Shown here piece after piece: positions 48,545-58,787 of a stretch of DNA of 64,000 nt (positions are counted from its first letter, which is position 1; every line of letters starts with the position of its first letter). The notes beneath the pieces were generated by a model. The model searched no databases, was not told where the DNA came from, and saw nothing but the letters and a program-made list of their open reading frames with translations. The stretch is from Roseivivax sp. GX 12232 (GTDB lineage Bacteria; Pseudomonadota; Alphaproteobacteria; Rhodobacterales; Rhodobacteraceae): NCBI RefSeq assembly GCF_021272185.1, contig NZ_JAJSEC010000007.1, forward strand, positions 62,001 through 126,000, written 5' to 3'. A program made the translations under genes and the position numbers.

Positions 48545-49708
48545 TCAGGCCGGGTCCGGCAGCAATTCGGTGAGGACGGCGTTCAACAGAAGCCGACCGT
48601 CCCGGGTGACGCCGATCCGGCCGTGCTCTTCCCAGAGAAGCCCGATCTCGCGCAGATGCGCGCGCGCCGCCTCGGGCGCCGCCTGCGGATCCATCGCCGA
48701 CAGCCGCTCCATATCTATGCCGTCCAAGACGCGCATCCCCAACATGAGGTATTCGACCGCCTGCTCAGTGGGCGGCACCTCTTGCGTCACACGTGTCCCG
48801 TCGCCGCGCTCGACGGCATCGAGCCAGGCCCCGGGGTTGCGCCAGGCCTCGGTCGCCTGCCGCGCGCCATCGAGCGTCAGCCGCCCATGCGCGCCGGGAC
48901 CAATCCCGAGGTAATCGCCGTAGCGCCAATAGACCAGGTTGTGCCGCGATTCCGCGCCGGGCTTGGCGTGGTTCGAGACCTCGTAGGCGGGCAGCCCGCG
49001 TGCCTCGCAAAGCGCCTGCGTCGCCTCGTAAAGCTCCGCCGCGCGGTCCTCATCGGGCAGACCGGGCAGGGCGCCGCGCGATTGCCGCTCCCAGAAGGCG
49101 GTGCCGCGCTCGATGGTCAGCTGGTAAAGCGACAGGTGATCCGCCGCGAGATCCAGCGCGCGGGTCAGCTCGGCCTCCCAATCAGCCAGGCACTGGTCCT
49201 GCCGGGCGTAGATCAGGTCGAAACTCACCCGCGGGAAGGCCGCCCGCGCGACCTCGAAGGCCGCCAGCGATTCCTCGACGCTGTGCAGCCGCCCGAGCCG
49301 CCGCAGATCGGCGTCGTTCAGCGCCTGTAGACCCATGGAGACCCGGTTCACCCCGGCCCGGGCGAAGCCCTGGAAGCGCTCCGCCTCCACCGAGCGGGGG
49401 TTGGCCTCGAGGGTGATCTCCACCTCCGGGCCCAGCGACCAGTGTTTCGCCGCGCGATCGATGATCTCGCCCACCAACCCCGGCTCCATCAGGCTCGGCG
49501 TGCCGCCCCCGAAGAAGATCGAGGTCAGCGCCCGCCCGCCGGTGCGCTCCGCTTCCCGATCCAGCTCGGCCAGGTAGGCGCGGCGCCAGCGCTCGGTGTC
49601 GATCTCGCGGGTGACATGCGAGTTGAAGTCGCAATAGGGGCATTTGGCCTCGCAGAACGGCCAATGCACATAGAGCCCAAAGCCCCCGTCTTCCCAGCTC
49701 TCAGCCAA
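48545..49708 (-). CDS. hemW: Heme chaperone HemW (radical SAM, HemN-like)
   Basis: HemW is a radical SAM protein related to HemN but acting in heme delivery rather than coproporphyrinogen oxidation. The 387-residue protein has the cluster motif CEAKCPYC near residue 17, FFGGGTPSLM near 63, and HNLVYWRYGDYLGIGPGAHG near 255, which is typical of HemW. The start is uncertain: TTG at 49708 overlaps the rdgB stop, and an in-frame ATG about ten codons upstream lies within rdgB. Family N-termini favour the shorter form. Confidence 0.9.
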   Translation of the reverse strand: MAESWEDGGFGLYVHWPFCEAKCPYCDFNSHVTREIDTERWRRAYLAELDREAERTGGRALTSIFFGGGTPSLMEPGLVGEIIDRAAKHWSLGPEVEITLEANPRSVEAERFQGFARAGVNRVSMGLQALNDADLRRLGRLHSVEESLAAFEVARAAFPRVSFDLIYARQDQCLADWEAELTRALDLAADHLSLYQLTIERGTAFWERQSRGALPGLPDEDRAAELYEATQALCEARGLPAYEVSNHAKPGAESRHNLVYWRYGDYLGIGPGAHGRLTLDGARQATEAWRNPGAWLDAVERGDGTRVTQEVPPTEQAVEYLMLGMRVLDGIDMERLSAMDPQAAPEAARAHLREIGLLWEEHGRIGVTRDGRLLLNAVLTELLPDPA

Positions 49709-50312
49709 AACAGCCGCCCAGGAACTTGCGCATCGCATCGGCGCGGTGGCTGATCTCGTTCTTTTCCCAGCGGTCCATCTCGCCGAAGGTGACGTCGAAA
49801 CCCTCGGGCTGGAAGATCGGATCGTAGCCATGGCCCTGGTCGCCGCGCATCGGCCAGACCACCTGGCCTTCCATCACGCCGGGGAAGACCTCGTCGTGCC
49901 CGTCGGGCCAGGCCAGGACCAGCGTGCAGCAGAAGCGCGCGGACCAGGGCTGGGGCGCATCCGCGGCGATGAGCCGGTCGTGCGCCTTGGTCATGGCCAT
50001 CGTGAAGTCGCGCCCCGCACCGGTCTCGGCCCAATCGGCGGTATAGACGCCGGGCGCGCCGTCGAGCGCGTCGATCTCGATGCCGGAATCGTCCGAAAGC
50101 GCCGGCAGGCCCGTCGCCCTGGCCGCCGCATGGGCCTTGATCCGGGCGTTTTCGACAAAGGTCGTGCCGGTTTCCTCGGGCTCCTCCAGCGCCATCTCGG
50201 CGGCGCCGACCACGGTGACCCCGCGGGGCTCCAGCAGTGCCGCGATCTCCTCGAGCTTGCCCTGGTTGTGGGTGGCGACCAGAAGCCGGTCGCCGTTGAA
50301 GCTGCGGGTCAT
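49701..50312 (-). CDS. rdgB: dITP/XTP pyrophosphatase RdgB
   Basis: RdgB removes deaminated purine nucleotides from the pool. The 203-residue protein starts [20 protein letters not shown], with [22 protein letters not shown] near residue 72, [12 protein letters not shown] near 156 and [11 protein letters not shown] near 182, all diagnostic. Its ATG overlaps the rph stop (ATGA), so rph-rdgB-hemW form an operon. Confidence 0.96.
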   Translation of the reverse strand: MTRSFNGDRLLVATHNQGKLEEIAALLEPRGVTVVGAAEMALEEPEETGTTFVENARIKAHAAARATGLPALSDDSGIEIDALDGAPGVYTADWAETGAGRDFTMAMTKAHDRLIAADAPQPWSARFCCTLVLAWPDGHDEVFPGVMEGQVVWPMRGDQGHGYDPIFQPEGFDVTFGEMDRWEKNEISHRADAMRKFLGGCFG

Positions 50313-51022
50313 TTCACCGCCTCGAGCTGGGCCGTGACAAGCTCGCCCACGCCTTTCTCGGCGAGGTCGACAAGCCCGTTCATCTGGTCGCGCGAGAAGA
50401 CCGCGCCTTCGGCCGACATCTGGATCTCGATCAGCTGGCCATCGCCACGCATGATGAAATTGCCGTCGACGCCCGCCTCGCTGTCCTCGGGGTAGTCGAG
50501 GTCGAGCACCGGCTGGCCCGCGTAGATCCCGCAGCTCACCGCCGCCACCGGCGAGACCAGCGGATCCGAGGTCACATCCCCGGCCTTCATCAGCTTGTTC
50601 ACCGCCAGTTTCAGCGCCACCCAGCCGCCGGTGATCGAGGCGCAGCGGGTGCCGCCGTCGGCCTGGATCACGTCGCAGTCGACGGTGATCTGGCGCTCGC
50701 CAAGCGCCACACGGTCGACGCCCGCGCGCAGGCTGCGGCCGATCAGCCGCTGGATCTCCACGGTGCGGCCGCCCTGCTTGCCGGCGCTGGCCTCGCGGCG
50801 CATCCGGCTCGAGGTCGAGCGCGGCAGCATGCCGTATTCCGCGGTGACCCAACCCAGGCCCGAGCCCTTGATGAAGGGCGGCACGCGGTCCTCGATGCTG
50901 GCAGTGCAGAGGACATGGGTGTCGCCCATGCGGATCAGGCAGGAGCCTTCCGCGTGTTTCGTGACCCCGGTCTCGATTGAAACGGAGCGCATTTCGTTTA
51001 AGTCTCTTCCAGACGGACGCAT
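50309..51022 (-). CDS. rph: Ribonuclease PH
   Basis: RNase PH trims the 3' ends of tRNA precursors by phosphorolysis. The 237-residue protein has [14 protein letters not shown] at the N-terminus, [17 protein letters not shown] near residue 64, and [21 protein letters not shown] near 118. GGAG lies about eight bases upstream of this ATG; an earlier in-frame start in the intergenic region is not conserved. It is divergent from hrcA. Confidence 0.96.
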   Translation of the reverse strand: MRPSGRDLNEMRSVSIETGVTKHAEGSCLIRMGDTHVLCTASIEDRVPPFIKGSGLGWVTAEYGMLPRSTSSRMRREASAGKQGGRTVEIQRLIGRSLRAGVDRVALGERQITVDCDVIQADGGTRCASITGGWVALKLAVNKLMKAGDVTSDPLVSPVAAVSCGIYAGQPVLDLDYPEDSEAGVDGNFIMRGDGQLIEIQMSAEGAVFSRDQMNGLVDLAEKGVGELVTAQLEAVK

Positions 51023-51082
51023 GGTGTCTCTCCTTGATTTGCGCACCGAATACAGACCGGAGACCCCGCGCAGCAACCCCGA

Positions 51083-51110
51083 TTGACCCCGGCCGCGAGG
51101 CGAATTTAAT
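51083..51110 (+). promoter_or_regulatory. Candidate hrcA-grpE promoter
   Basis: TTGACC and TTTAAT separated by 16 bases, ending 24 bases before the hrcA ATG, look like a sigma-70 promoter. No CIRCE element (TTAGCACTC-N9-GAGTGCTAA) is present here, so HrcA autoregulation at this promoter is not supported by the sequence. Confidence 0.5.
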
Positions 51111-51134
51111 GGGTCGGAACGGAAATCACGTCAG

Positions 51135-52199
51135 ATGCAGGACGGCACCACACTCTTCGATCAGATGAACGACCGCTCGCGCGAGGTCTTCCGCCGCGTG
51201 GTCGAGGGCTACCTGGAAAGCGGGGAGCCCGTGGGCTCGCGCACGCTCACCCGGACCCTGTCGGAACAGGTCTCCGCGGCGACCGTGCGCAATGTCATGC
51301 AGGATCTCGAATACCTCGGGCTCCTCGACAGCCCGCATGTCAGCGCCGGCCGCGTGCCGACCGAACTGGGGCTGCGGCTCTTCGTCGACGGGCTTCTGGA
51401 GGTGCGCGACCTCGACCGCGAGGACCGCACCCGCATCGACGCGACGCTGGGCACCAATACCGACGACGTGGGCAACCTGCTCGACCGGGTGGGCTCGGCG
51501 CTCTCGGGCGTGACCCATGGCGCCTCGCTGGTGCTGACGCCCAAGCACGAGGCGCCGATCCGGCACATCGAGTTCGTCTCGCTCGCGCCCAGCCGGGCGC
51601 TGGTGGTGCTGGTCTTCGACGACGGCCAGGTCGAGAACCGCGTCTTCACCCCGCCGCCGGGCATGACGCCCTCGGCGATGCGCGAGGCGGCGAACTTCCT
51701 CAACGCCATCGTCGAGGGGCGCACGCTGTCGGACATGCGCCGCGACGTGGTGCGCGACATCGCCGCGCGGCGCCAGGAAATCGACAGCCTGGCGCATGAA
51801 ATGGTCGAATCAGGGCTCGCCGTCTGGGCCGAGGAGGGCGACCGCTCCGAGCGGCTGATCGTCCGGGGACGGGCGAATCTCCTGGGCGAAGAGGCCCCGG
51901 GCGAGGATCTCGACCGCATCCGCAGCCTGTTCGACGACCTCGAGCGCAAGCGCGACATCGCGGAATTCCTCGAACTGACCGAAGGCGGGGAGGGGGTGCG
52001 CATCTTCATCGGCTCCGAGAACAAACTTTTCTCGCTTTCGGGTTCCTCTCTGGTCGTCTCTCCATATATGAACGCGGACCGAAAGATTATCGGCGCGGTG
52101 GGCGTCATCGGGCCCACCCGTCTCAATTACGGTCGGATCGTTCCGATCGTGGATTACACCGCCCAGCTGGTCGGCAAGCTCCTGTCCGACCGAAAATAG
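51135..52199 (+). CDS. hrcA: Heat-inducible transcription repressor HrcA
   Basis: HrcA represses groESL-type chaperone genes through CIRCE operators. The 354-residue protein has an N-terminal winged helix (SREVFRRVVEGYLESGEPVG, then EQVSAATVRNVMQDLEYLG) and the C-terminal HrcA domain ending NYGRIVPIVDYTAQLVGKLL. It is followed three bases later by grpE, the usual pairing. Confidence 0.95.
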   Translation: MQDGTTLFDQMNDRSREVFRRVVEGYLESGEPVGSRTLTRTLSEQVSAATVRNVMQDLEYLGLLDSPHVSAGRVPTELGLRLFVDGLLEVRDLDREDRTRIDATLGTNTDDVGNLLDRVGSALSGVTHGASLVLTPKHEAPIRHIEFVSLAPSRALVVLVFDDGQVENRVFTPPPGMTPSAMREAANFLNAIVEGRTLSDMRRDVVRDIAARRQEIDSLAHEMVESGLAVWAEEGDRSERLIVRGRANLLGEEAPGEDLDRIRSLFDDLERKRDIAEFLELTEGGEGVRIFIGSENKLFSLSGSSLVVSPYMNADRKIIGAVGVIGPTRLNYGRIVPIVDYTAQLVGKLLSDRK

Positions 52200-52202
52200 A
52201 GG

Positions 52203-52778
52203 ATGAGCATGGCAGATCCGAAGAACGACGATTTCCTCGATGACCTGGACGCGCTCGAAGCCGAGGCCGAGGCCGAGGAAGAGGCATTCGAGGCGGCAGA
52301 GCCCACCGAGGCCGACCGCATCGCCGAGCTTGAGGCCGAGCGTGACGGCTACAAGGACAAGTTCATGCGCGCGCTCGCCGATGCCGAGAACGCGCGCAAA
52401 CGCTCCGACCGCGACCGCCGCGAGGCCGAGCAATACGGCGGCACCCGGCTCGCCCGCGACCTGCTGCCGGTCTACGACAACCTGCAGCGCGCGCTGGCCA
52501 CCGCCAACGACGAGCAGAAGCAGATTTCCGCGGCGCTTCTCGAGGGCGTCGAGCTGACCCTGCGTGAGCTGCTCTCGGTCTTCAAGAAGCACGGCATCGA
52601 GGTGATCAAGCCCGAGGTCGGCGACCGCTTCGACCCCAAGCACCACGAGGCGATGTTCGAGGCGCCGCTGCCCGAGACCAAGGCTGGCGACATCATCCAG
52701 GTCTCGGCCGAAGGCTTCATGCTGCACGACCGCCTGCTGCGGCCCGCCCAGGTCGGCGTCAGCTCGAACCCGGGCTGA
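52203..52778 (+). CDS. grpE: Nucleotide exchange factor GrpE
   Basis: GrpE is the DnaK nucleotide exchange factor. The 191-residue protein has an acidic coiled-coil N-terminus (about residues 10-60), the FMRALADAENARKRSDRDR helix near 57, and the GrpE signature in the beta domain (EVGDRFDPKHHEAMF, GDIIQVSAEGFMLHDRLLRPAQVGVS). AGAGG before the ATG fits the start; a second in-frame ATG two codons on is possible. It ends one base from the mutS stop. Confidence 0.96.
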   Translation: MSMADPKNDDFLDDLDALEAEAEAEEEAFEAAEPTEADRIAELEAERDGYKDKFMRALADAENARKRSDRDRREAEQYGGTRLARDLLPVYDNLQRALATANDEQKQISAALLEGVELTLRELLSVFKKHGIEVIKPEVGDRFDPKHHEAMFEAPLPETKAGDIIQVSAEGFMLHDRLLRPAQVGVSSNPG

Positions 52779-52779
52779 G

Positions 52780-55437
52780 TTAGCCCTCGCCCAGGAGCCC
52801 GCGCAATTCGTAGAGCGCCTCGAGCGCCGCGCGTGGGCTCAGATCGTCGGGATTGATCGACTTGAGCCGCGCCTCGACCTCCGAGGGCGCGGCTTTTTCC
52901 TGCGCGGGCGCGGCCTCCGCCTCGCGGGCCACCACCGAGAAGAGCGGCAGATCGTCGATCAGCGCCTTGGGCGTGGTCTTCTCGCGTTCGCCTTTCTCCA
53001 GCGCCTCGAGCACGGATTTCGCCCGGGCCACCACCGCCTTCGGCAGGCCCGCGAGCTGCGCGACCTGCACCCCGTAGGAGCGGTCCGCGGCGCCGCTGCG
53101 CACCTCGTGCAGGAAGACCACCTCGCCTTCCCATTCCTTCACCGCCACCGTGGCGTTGCTGACGCCCGCGAGCTTGCCCGCCAGCACGGTCAGCTCGTGG
53201 TAATGCGTGGCAAACAGCCCCCGCACCCGGTTCACCTCGGCCAGGTGTTCCAGCGTCGCCCAGGCAATCGACAGCCCGTCGTAGGTCGCCGTGCCGCGCC
53301 CAATCTCGTCGAGGATCACCAGCGCCCGGTCGTCGGCCTGGTTCAGGATGGCGGCGGTCTCGACCATCTCGACCATGAAGGTCGAGCGGCCCCGCGCCAG
53401 GTCGTCCGAGGCGCCGACGCGGCTGAAGATCTGGCTCACCACGCCCAGATGCGCGGCGCTGGCGGGCACATAGGCGCCCATCTGCGCCAGAATGGCGATC
53501 AGCGCATTCTGCCGCAGGTAGGTCGACTTACCCGCCATGTTGGGCCCGGTCAGCAGCTCCAGCGCCGGGCCGTCGCCCTCGGGCGAGAGCCCGCAGTCAT
53601 TGGCCACGAAAGGCGCGCCGCCCTGCGCCCGGAGCGCGCGCTCCACCACCGGGTGGCGGCCCTGTTCCACGTGAAACGCGCGGCTCTCGTCGACCTTCGG
53701 GCGGCACCAGTCCTCGGCGGCGGCGAGATCCGCCAGCCCTGCCGCGAGGTCGTATTCCGCCAGCGCCAGCCCGGTCTCGCCCAGCTCCGGTGCGACGGTC
53801 AAAATGGCCTGTTTCAAGCTGTCATAGAGCCGTTTTTCGATCTCCAGCGCCCGCCCGCCAGCGTTCAGAATGCGGGTTTCCAGGTCCGAGAGTTCGACCG
53901 TGGTGAAGCGCACCTGGTTGGCCGTCGTCTGGCGGTGGATGAAGGTCTCCGAGAAGGGCGGGGCCAGCATCTTCTGTGCATGGGTGGCCGTGGTCTCGAT
54001 GAAATAGCCCAGCACATTGTTGTGCTTGATCTTCAGCGCGTTGATGCCGGTCTCCTCGGCGTAGCGCGCCTGCAGCCCGGCGATCACCCCGCGGCCCTCG
54101 TCGCGCAGCGTCCGCGCCTCGTCGAGGTCCGCATCGAAGCCCTCGGCGATGAAACCGCCGTCGCGGGTCAGAAGCGGCGGCTCGGCGATCAGCGCCTCGT
54201 CAAGCGTGTCGAGCACCTCCATCTGCCGCGCCAGCGCCGCGCGGGCCTCGTCCAGGAGTTCGGGCAGTTCCGTCCCCTCGAGCCGCGCCGCGATGCCCTG
54301 CGCCTCGATCAGCGCGTTGCGCACCGCCGCGAGGTCGCGCGGGCCGCCCCGGTCGAGCGCCAGCCGCGACAGCGCGCGGTCGAGATCGGGCACGTTTTTC
54401 AGCGCATCGCGCAGGAACAGAGCCTGATCGCGCGCCTCCAGCGCCCAGGCCACACCGTCCTGCCGGGCGCGGATCTGCGCGAGGTCCCGCGAGGGCGCCG
54501 AAAGCCGGCGTTCGAGAAGCCGCGCGCCGCCCGCCGTCACCGTCCGGTCGATCACCGACAGGAGAGAGCCCGCCCGGGTGCCGCCCGCGCCGCGGGTCAG
54601 CTCCAGGTTCACCCGGGTCGCCGCGTCGATCTGCAGAAGCCGCGAGACCTGGTCCTGCCGGGGCGGACGCAGGAGCGGCAGCTTCCCCTTCTGGGTGATG
54701 TCGAGGTAATCGACCACCGCGCCCATGGCCGCCGTCTCGGCCCGCCCGAAGGCGCCGTAAGGCTCGAGCGAGGCCACCCCGAAGAGCGTCAGAAGCCGGT
54801 TTTCGGCCGAAACAGAGTCGAATGAGGCCTTCGACAGCACCGTCGGCAGAAGCCCGAGGTCGTCCAGCACGGGCCGCAGCTCTTCCTCGCTGGTCTCGGC
54901 CACCAGCACCTCGGCGGGGGCGAGCCGCGCCAGTTCCGCCCCGATCCGCGCGGCGCTCAGCGGCATGACGTGGAAGGCCCCGGTGGAAATATCCGCCCAG
55001 GCCAGCGCGCATTCGCCGCGCACCATGGAAATCGCCGCAAGGTAGTTGTGCCGCCGCGCCTCGAGAAGGCTCTCTTCGGTCAGCGTGCCCGGCGTCACCA
55101 GCCGCACCACGTCGCGTTTGACCACCGATTTGTGGCCGCGCTTCTTGGCTTCGGCGGGGCTTTCCATCTGTTCGCAGACCGCCACGCGGAAGCCCTTGCG
55201 GATCAGCGTCAGCAGGTAGCTCTCGGCGGCATGGACCGGCACGCCGCACATCGGGATATCCTCGCCCGCGTGTTTGCCGCGCTTGGTCAGCGCGATGTCG
55301 AGCGCCTCGGCCGCCGCTGCGGCGTCGTCGAAGAAGAGCTCGTAGAAATCCCCCATCCGGTAGAACAAGAGCGCGTCTTTGTGGCGCTCCTTGATCTCGA
55401 GATATTGCGCCATCATCGGCGTTGCGGCGGCACTCAT
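52780..55437 (-). CDS. mutS: DNA mismatch repair protein MutS
   Basis: MutS recognises mismatches and recruits MutL. The 885-residue protein has the N-terminal mismatch-binding motif with the Phe-x-Glu ([10 protein letters not shown]) near residue 29, and the C-terminal ATPase with Walker [20 protein letters not shown] near 640 and [20 protein letters not shown] near 720. GAGGAG upstream fixes the start [17 protein letters not shown] near-parS sequence lies in the coding region. It is convergent with grpE, with only one base between the stops. Confidence 0.97.
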   Translation of the reverse strand: MSAAATPMMAQYLEIKERHKDALLFYRMGDFYELFFDDAAAAAEALDIALTKRGKHAGEDIPMCGVPVHAAESYLLTLIRKGFRVAVCEQMESPAEAKKRGHKSVVKRDVVRLVTPGTLTEESLLEARRHNYLAAISMVRGECALAWADISTGAFHVMPLSAARIGAELARLAPAEVLVAETSEEELRPVLDDLGLLPTVLSKASFDSVSAENRLLTLFGVASLEPYGAFGRAETAAMGAVVDYLDITQKGKLPLLRPPRQDQVSRLLQIDAATRVNLELTRGAGGTRAGSLLSVIDRTVTAGGARLLERRLSAPSRDLAQIRARQDGVAWALEARDQALFLRDALKNVPDLDRALSRLALDRGGPRDLAAVRNALIEAQGIAARLEGTELPELLDEARAALARQMEVLDTLDEALIAEPPLLTRDGGFIAEGFDADLDEARTLRDEGRGVIAGLQARYAEETGINALKIKHNNVLGYFIETTATHAQKMLAPPFSETFIHRQTTANQVRFTTVELSDLETRILNAGGRALEIEKRLYDSLKQAILTVAPELGETGLALAEYDLAAGLADLAAAEDWCRPKVDESRAFHVEQGRHPVVERALRAQGGAPFVANDCGLSPEGDGPALELLTGPNMAGKSTYLRQNALIAILAQMGAYVPASAAHLGVVSQIFSRVGASDDLARGRSTFMVEMVETAAILNQADDRALVILDEIGRGTATYDGLSIAWATLEHLAEVNRVRGLFATHYHELTVLAGKLAGVSNATVAVKEWEGEVVFLHEVRSGAADRSYGVQVAQLAGLPKAVVARAKSVLEALEKGEREKTTPKALIDDLPLFSVVAREAEAAPAQEKAAPSEVEARLKSINPDDLSPRAALEALYELRGLLGEG
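53663..53678. other. Near-perfect parS-like site in mutS
   Basis: TGTTCCACGTGAAACG keeps the central CACGTG and differs from the symmetrical parS palindrome at the fifth and last positions. The T-to-C change is one seen in natural parS sites. It lies about 5 kb beyond parB. Confidence 0.5.
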
Positions 55438-55521
55438 GGGTCTCCTCGCGTGATCTTTCGCGGACCCTAAGCAAGCGCGCGCGAGGGCGAAAGCCGAAAT
55501 GCCGGGGCGTCGGCGGATGCT

Positions 55522-55533
55522 GGTAGCGCTACC
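55522..55533. promoter_or_regulatory. Palindrome GGTAGCGCTACC, possible LacI-family operator
   Basis: A perfect 12-base palindrome in the 154-base divergent gap between mutS and maeB, 58 bases upstream of the maeB ATG. The central GCGC with flanking TA and G/C ends resembles operators of sugar-responsive LacI-family repressors. No such repressor gene is in the window. Confidence 0.4.
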
Positions 55534-55591
55534 GGAGTTGAGAGCCATGCCCCCCTCGGATAAGCCCGGACGGACGCAAGGGAGGGCGCGC

Positions 55592-57847
55592 ATGGCACGG
55601 CAGAAATTCACCCGCGAAGAGGCTTTGGCTTTCCACCTCGAGCCGAGCCCCGGCAAATGGGAGGTGCAGGCCACCGTGCCCATGGCCACCCAGCGGGATC
55701 TGAGCCTGGCCTATAGCCCGGGCGTCGCGGTGCCCTGCGAGGAAATCGCCGCCAATCCCGAGACCGCCTATGACTACACCAACAAGGGCAACCTGGTGGC
55801 GGTGATCTCGAACGGCACGGCGGTGCTCGGGCTCGGCAACCTCGGCGCGCTCGGCTCGAAGCCGGTGATGGAGGGCAAGTCGGTGCTCTTCAAGCGCTTC
55901 GCCGACGTCAATTCCATCGACATCGAGCTGGATACCGAGGACCCCGAGGCCTTCTGCCAGGCGGTCAAGCTCATGGAGCCGACCTTCGGGGGCATCAACC
56001 TCGAGGACATCAAGGCGCCGGAATGTTTCATCATCGAGCAGCGGCTCAAGGAAGAGATGAACATCCCCGTCTTCCACGATGACCAGCACGGCACCGCGGT
56101 GATCTGCGCCGCCGGGCTGATCAACGCGCTGCACATCTCGGGCAAGAAGATCGAGGACGTGAAGATTGTCCTCAACGGGGCCGGGGCCGCGGGCATCGCC
56201 TGCATCGAGCTTTTGAAGTCCATGGGCGCGCGGCACGAGAACTGCGTGGTCTGCGACACCAAGGGCGTGATCTACCAGGGCCGCACCGAGGGCATGAACC
56301 AGTGGAAATCGGCCCATGCGGTCGACACCCCGTACCGCAGCCTCGAAGAGGCGATGAAGGGCGCCGACGTCTTCCTGGGCGTTTCGGTCAAGGGGGCGGT
56401 GACCCGCGAGATGGTCGAAAGCATGGCTGACGACCCGGTGATCTTCGCCATGGCCAACCCCGACCCCGAGATCACCCCCGAAGAGGCGCACGAGGTGCGG
56501 CTCGACGCCATCGTCGCCACGGGGCGGTCGGATTATCCCAACCAGGTCAACAACGTGTTGGGCTTTCCCTATCTCTTCCGCGGCGCGCTGGACATCCACG
56601 CCCGCGCCATCAACGACGAGATGAAGATCGCCTGCGCCGAGGCCCTGGCCGCGCTCGCCCGCGAGGATGTGCCGGATGAGGTCGCCGTGGCCTATGGGCG
56701 CAACCTGGCCTTCGGGCGGGATTACATCATCCCCACGCCCTTCGATCCGCGGCTGATCTACCGCATCCCGCCGGCGGTGGCGAAGGCGGGCATGGACACC
56801 GGCGCCGCGCGCCGTCCGATCGTCGACATGGAGGCCTACGAGGTCTCGCTGAAGACCCGGCTCGATCCGACCGCCTCGATCCTGCAGGGCATCTCGGCGC
56901 GCGCCCGGGCGGCCCAGGCGCGGATGATCTTCGCCGAGGGCGACGACCCGCGCGTCTTGCGCGCCGCCGCGACCTACCAGCGGTCGGGCTTTGGCAAGGC
57001 GCTGGTGGTGGGCCGCGAGGCCGACGTGAAAGCCAAGCTCGAGGCCGCCGGCATGGGCGACGCCGTGCGTGAGATCGAGGTGGTGAACGCCGCCAATACC
57101 GCCCACCTCGAGCTCTACAAGGACTTCCTCTACGACCGGAACCAGCGCAAGGGCATGGACCGCCAGGACGTGCACCGGCTGGCCGCCCGGGACCGCCATG
57201 TCTTCGCCGCGCTGATGCTGGCCCATGGCCATGGCGACGGGCTGATCACCGGGGCGACGCGCAAGTCGGCGCATGTGCTGGAGCGGATGAACCACGTCTT
57301 CGACGCCGATGCCGCCCATGGCGCGGTGGGGGTTACGGCGCTCATTCACAACGGGCGCATCGTGCTGATCGGCGACACGCTGGTGCAGGAATGGCCCGAC
57401 GAGGAGGACCTCGCCGACATCGCCGAACGCGCGGCGGGCGTGGCCCAGCACCTCGGGCTCGAGCCGCGGGTGGCCTTCCTCAGCTTCTCGACATTTGGCT
57501 ACCCGGTCTCGGAGCGCGCGACCAAAATGCATGTCGCCTCCAAGGTGCTCGACCGGCGCGGGGTGGACTTCGAATACGAAGGCGAGATGACCGTCGACGT
57601 GGCGCTGAATGCCCAGGCGCAGAAGGCCTATCCCTTCTCGCGGCTGACCGGGCCGGCCAATGTGCTGGTGGTGCCCGCGCGGCATTCGGCCTCGATCTCG
57701 ACCAAGCTCCTGCAGGAGATGGCCGGGGCCACGGTGATCGGGCCGATCCTCGCGGGGGTGGATCACTCGATCCAGATCTGCTCGACGGTCTCGACGGCCA
57801 ACGACATTCTGAACATGGCGGTGCTGGCCGCCTGCAAGGTGGGCTGA
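55592..57847 (+). CDS. maeB: NADP-dependent malic enzyme, MaeB type
   Basis: Converts malate to pyruvate, CO2 and NADPH. The 751-residue protein is the large two-domain type. The malic enzyme core (about residues 1-425) has [16 protein letters not shown] near 37, [19 protein letters not shown] near 165 and the nucleotide motif [13 protein letters not shown] near 197. A C-terminal phosphotransacetylase-like domain (about 430-750) is usually regulatory rather than catalytic. GGGAGGG lies eight bases before the ATG. Confidence 0.96.
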   Translation: MARQKFTREEALAFHLEPSPGKWEVQATVPMATQRDLSLAYSPGVAVPCEEIAANPETAYDYTNKGNLVAVISNGTAVLGLGNLGALGSKPVMEGKSVLFKRFADVNSIDIELDTEDPEAFCQAVKLMEPTFGGINLEDIKAPECFIIEQRLKEEMNIPVFHDDQHGTAVICAAGLINALHISGKKIEDVKIVLNGAGAAGIACIELLKSMGARHENCVVCDTKGVIYQGRTEGMNQWKSAHAVDTPYRSLEEAMKGADVFLGVSVKGAVTREMVESMADDPVIFAMANPDPEITPEEAHEVRLDAIVATGRSDYPNQVNNVLGFPYLFRGALDIHARAINDEMKIACAEALAALAREDVPDEVAVAYGRNLAFGRDYIIPTPFDPRLIYRIPPAVAKAGMDTGAARRPIVDMEAYEVSLKTRLDPTASILQGISARARAAQARMIFAEGDDPRVLRAAATYQRSGFGKALVVGREADVKAKLEAAGMGDAVREIEVVNAANTAHLELYKDFLYDRNQRKGMDRQDVHRLAARDRHVFAALMLAHGHGDGLITGATRKSAHVLERMNHVFDADAAHGAVGVTALIHNGRIVLIGDTLVQEWPDEEDLADIAERAAGVAQHLGLEPRVAFLSFSTFGYPVSERATKMHVASKVLDRRGVDFEYEGEMTVDVALNAQAQKAYPFSRLTGPANVLVVPARHSASISTKLLQEMAGATVIGPILAGVDHSIQICSTVSTANDILNMAVLAACKVG

Positions 57848-57875
57848 GGCCCGCGACAGGGAAACGGGGGCGCCC

Positions 57876-58757
57876 ATGACCGTCTGGAACCTCGGGTCGA
57901 TCAACGCCGACCTGGTCTACCGCGTGCCGCATCTGCCCGGACCGGGCGAGACGCTGGCCTCGACCCGCTACAGCCGGGGGCTCGGCGGCAAGGGCGCGAA
58001 CATGTCGGTGGCCATCGCCCGCGCCGGCGCCCAGGTGCGCCACCTCGGGGCCGTGGGCCCCGACGGCGGCTGGATGATCGAGCGGCTGCTCGAATACGGC
58101 GTCGACACAAGGCTGATCGACCGCATCGGCGAGGCCTCGGGCCATGCGGTGATCGCCGTGGACGAAGCGGGCGAGAACCAGATCATTCTCTATCCCGGTG
58201 CAAACCGCGCGATTTCCGAGATCGCGCTGGCCGACCGGCTGGGGCACGGCGAAAGCCACGATATCTTCCTGTTCCAGAACGAGACCAACGCCCAACGGCA
58301 GGCGGCGACCCTGGCCTCGCGCCGGGGCATGCGCATCGCCTATGCGGCCGCGCCCTTCGAGGCCGATGCCGTGAAGGCGGTCATGCCGCTGCTCGATTTG
58401 CTGATCCTGAACGCGGTCGAGGCCGAGCAGCTGCGCGCCGCCACCGGGCTGGGCCCGGCGGAACTGCCGGTGCGCGACGTGGTGGTGACGCGCGGCGCCG
58501 AGGGCGCGCATTGGTACGAGACCGACACCGGCACCCGCACCGAGATCCCGCCGGTGCCCGCCGAGGCGGTGGACACCACCGGCGCGGGCGACACTTTCAC
58601 CGGCTACCTGATCGCCGGGCTCGACCGGGGGCTGCCGATGCGCCAAGCGCTCGACCTCGCGGCCAAGGCCGGGGCGATCATGGTCAGCCGGGTCGGCACC
58701 GCCGATGCGATCCCCGACCTCAAGGACATCGAGGACCGCTTCGGCCCGGGCGCCTGA
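57876..58757 (+). CDS. PfkB-family carbohydrate kinase (ribokinase-like)
   Basis: A 293-residue sugar kinase of the PfkB family. It has the N-terminal GLGGKGANMSVAIARAGAQV segment near residue 36 (sugar binding) and the C-terminal signature DTTGAGDTFTGYLIAGLD near 233, with the catalytic aspartate in GAGD. Ribokinase is a reasonable guess, but the substrate is not proven. It lies 28 bases after maeB on the same strand and may be co-transcribed with it. Confidence 0.9.
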   Translation: MTVWNLGSINADLVYRVPHLPGPGETLASTRYSRGLGGKGANMSVAIARAGAQVRHLGAVGPDGGWMIERLLEYGVDTRLIDRIGEASGHAVIAVDEAGENQIILYPGANRAISEIALADRLGHGESHDIFLFQNETNAQRQAATLASRRGMRIAYAAAPFEADAVKAVMPLLDLLILNAVEAEQLRAATGLGPAELPVRDVVVTRGAEGAHWYETDTGTRTEIPPVPAEAVDTTGAGDTFTGYLIAGLDRGLPMRQALDLAAKAGAIMVSRVGTADAIPDLKDIEDRFGPGA

Positions 58758-58787
58758 AACGGCGCGATATCAGAGCCTAACCCGGGC

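Noticed and set aside
51023-51134. CIRCE element near hrcA
   Set aside because: No TTAGCACTC-N9-GAGTGCTAA or close variant was found in the rph-hrcA gap.
55529-57904. Long minus-strand frame opposite maeB
   Set aside because: It mirrors the malic enzyme codons; the product is His/Val-rich with no motif, and maeB is conserved throughout.
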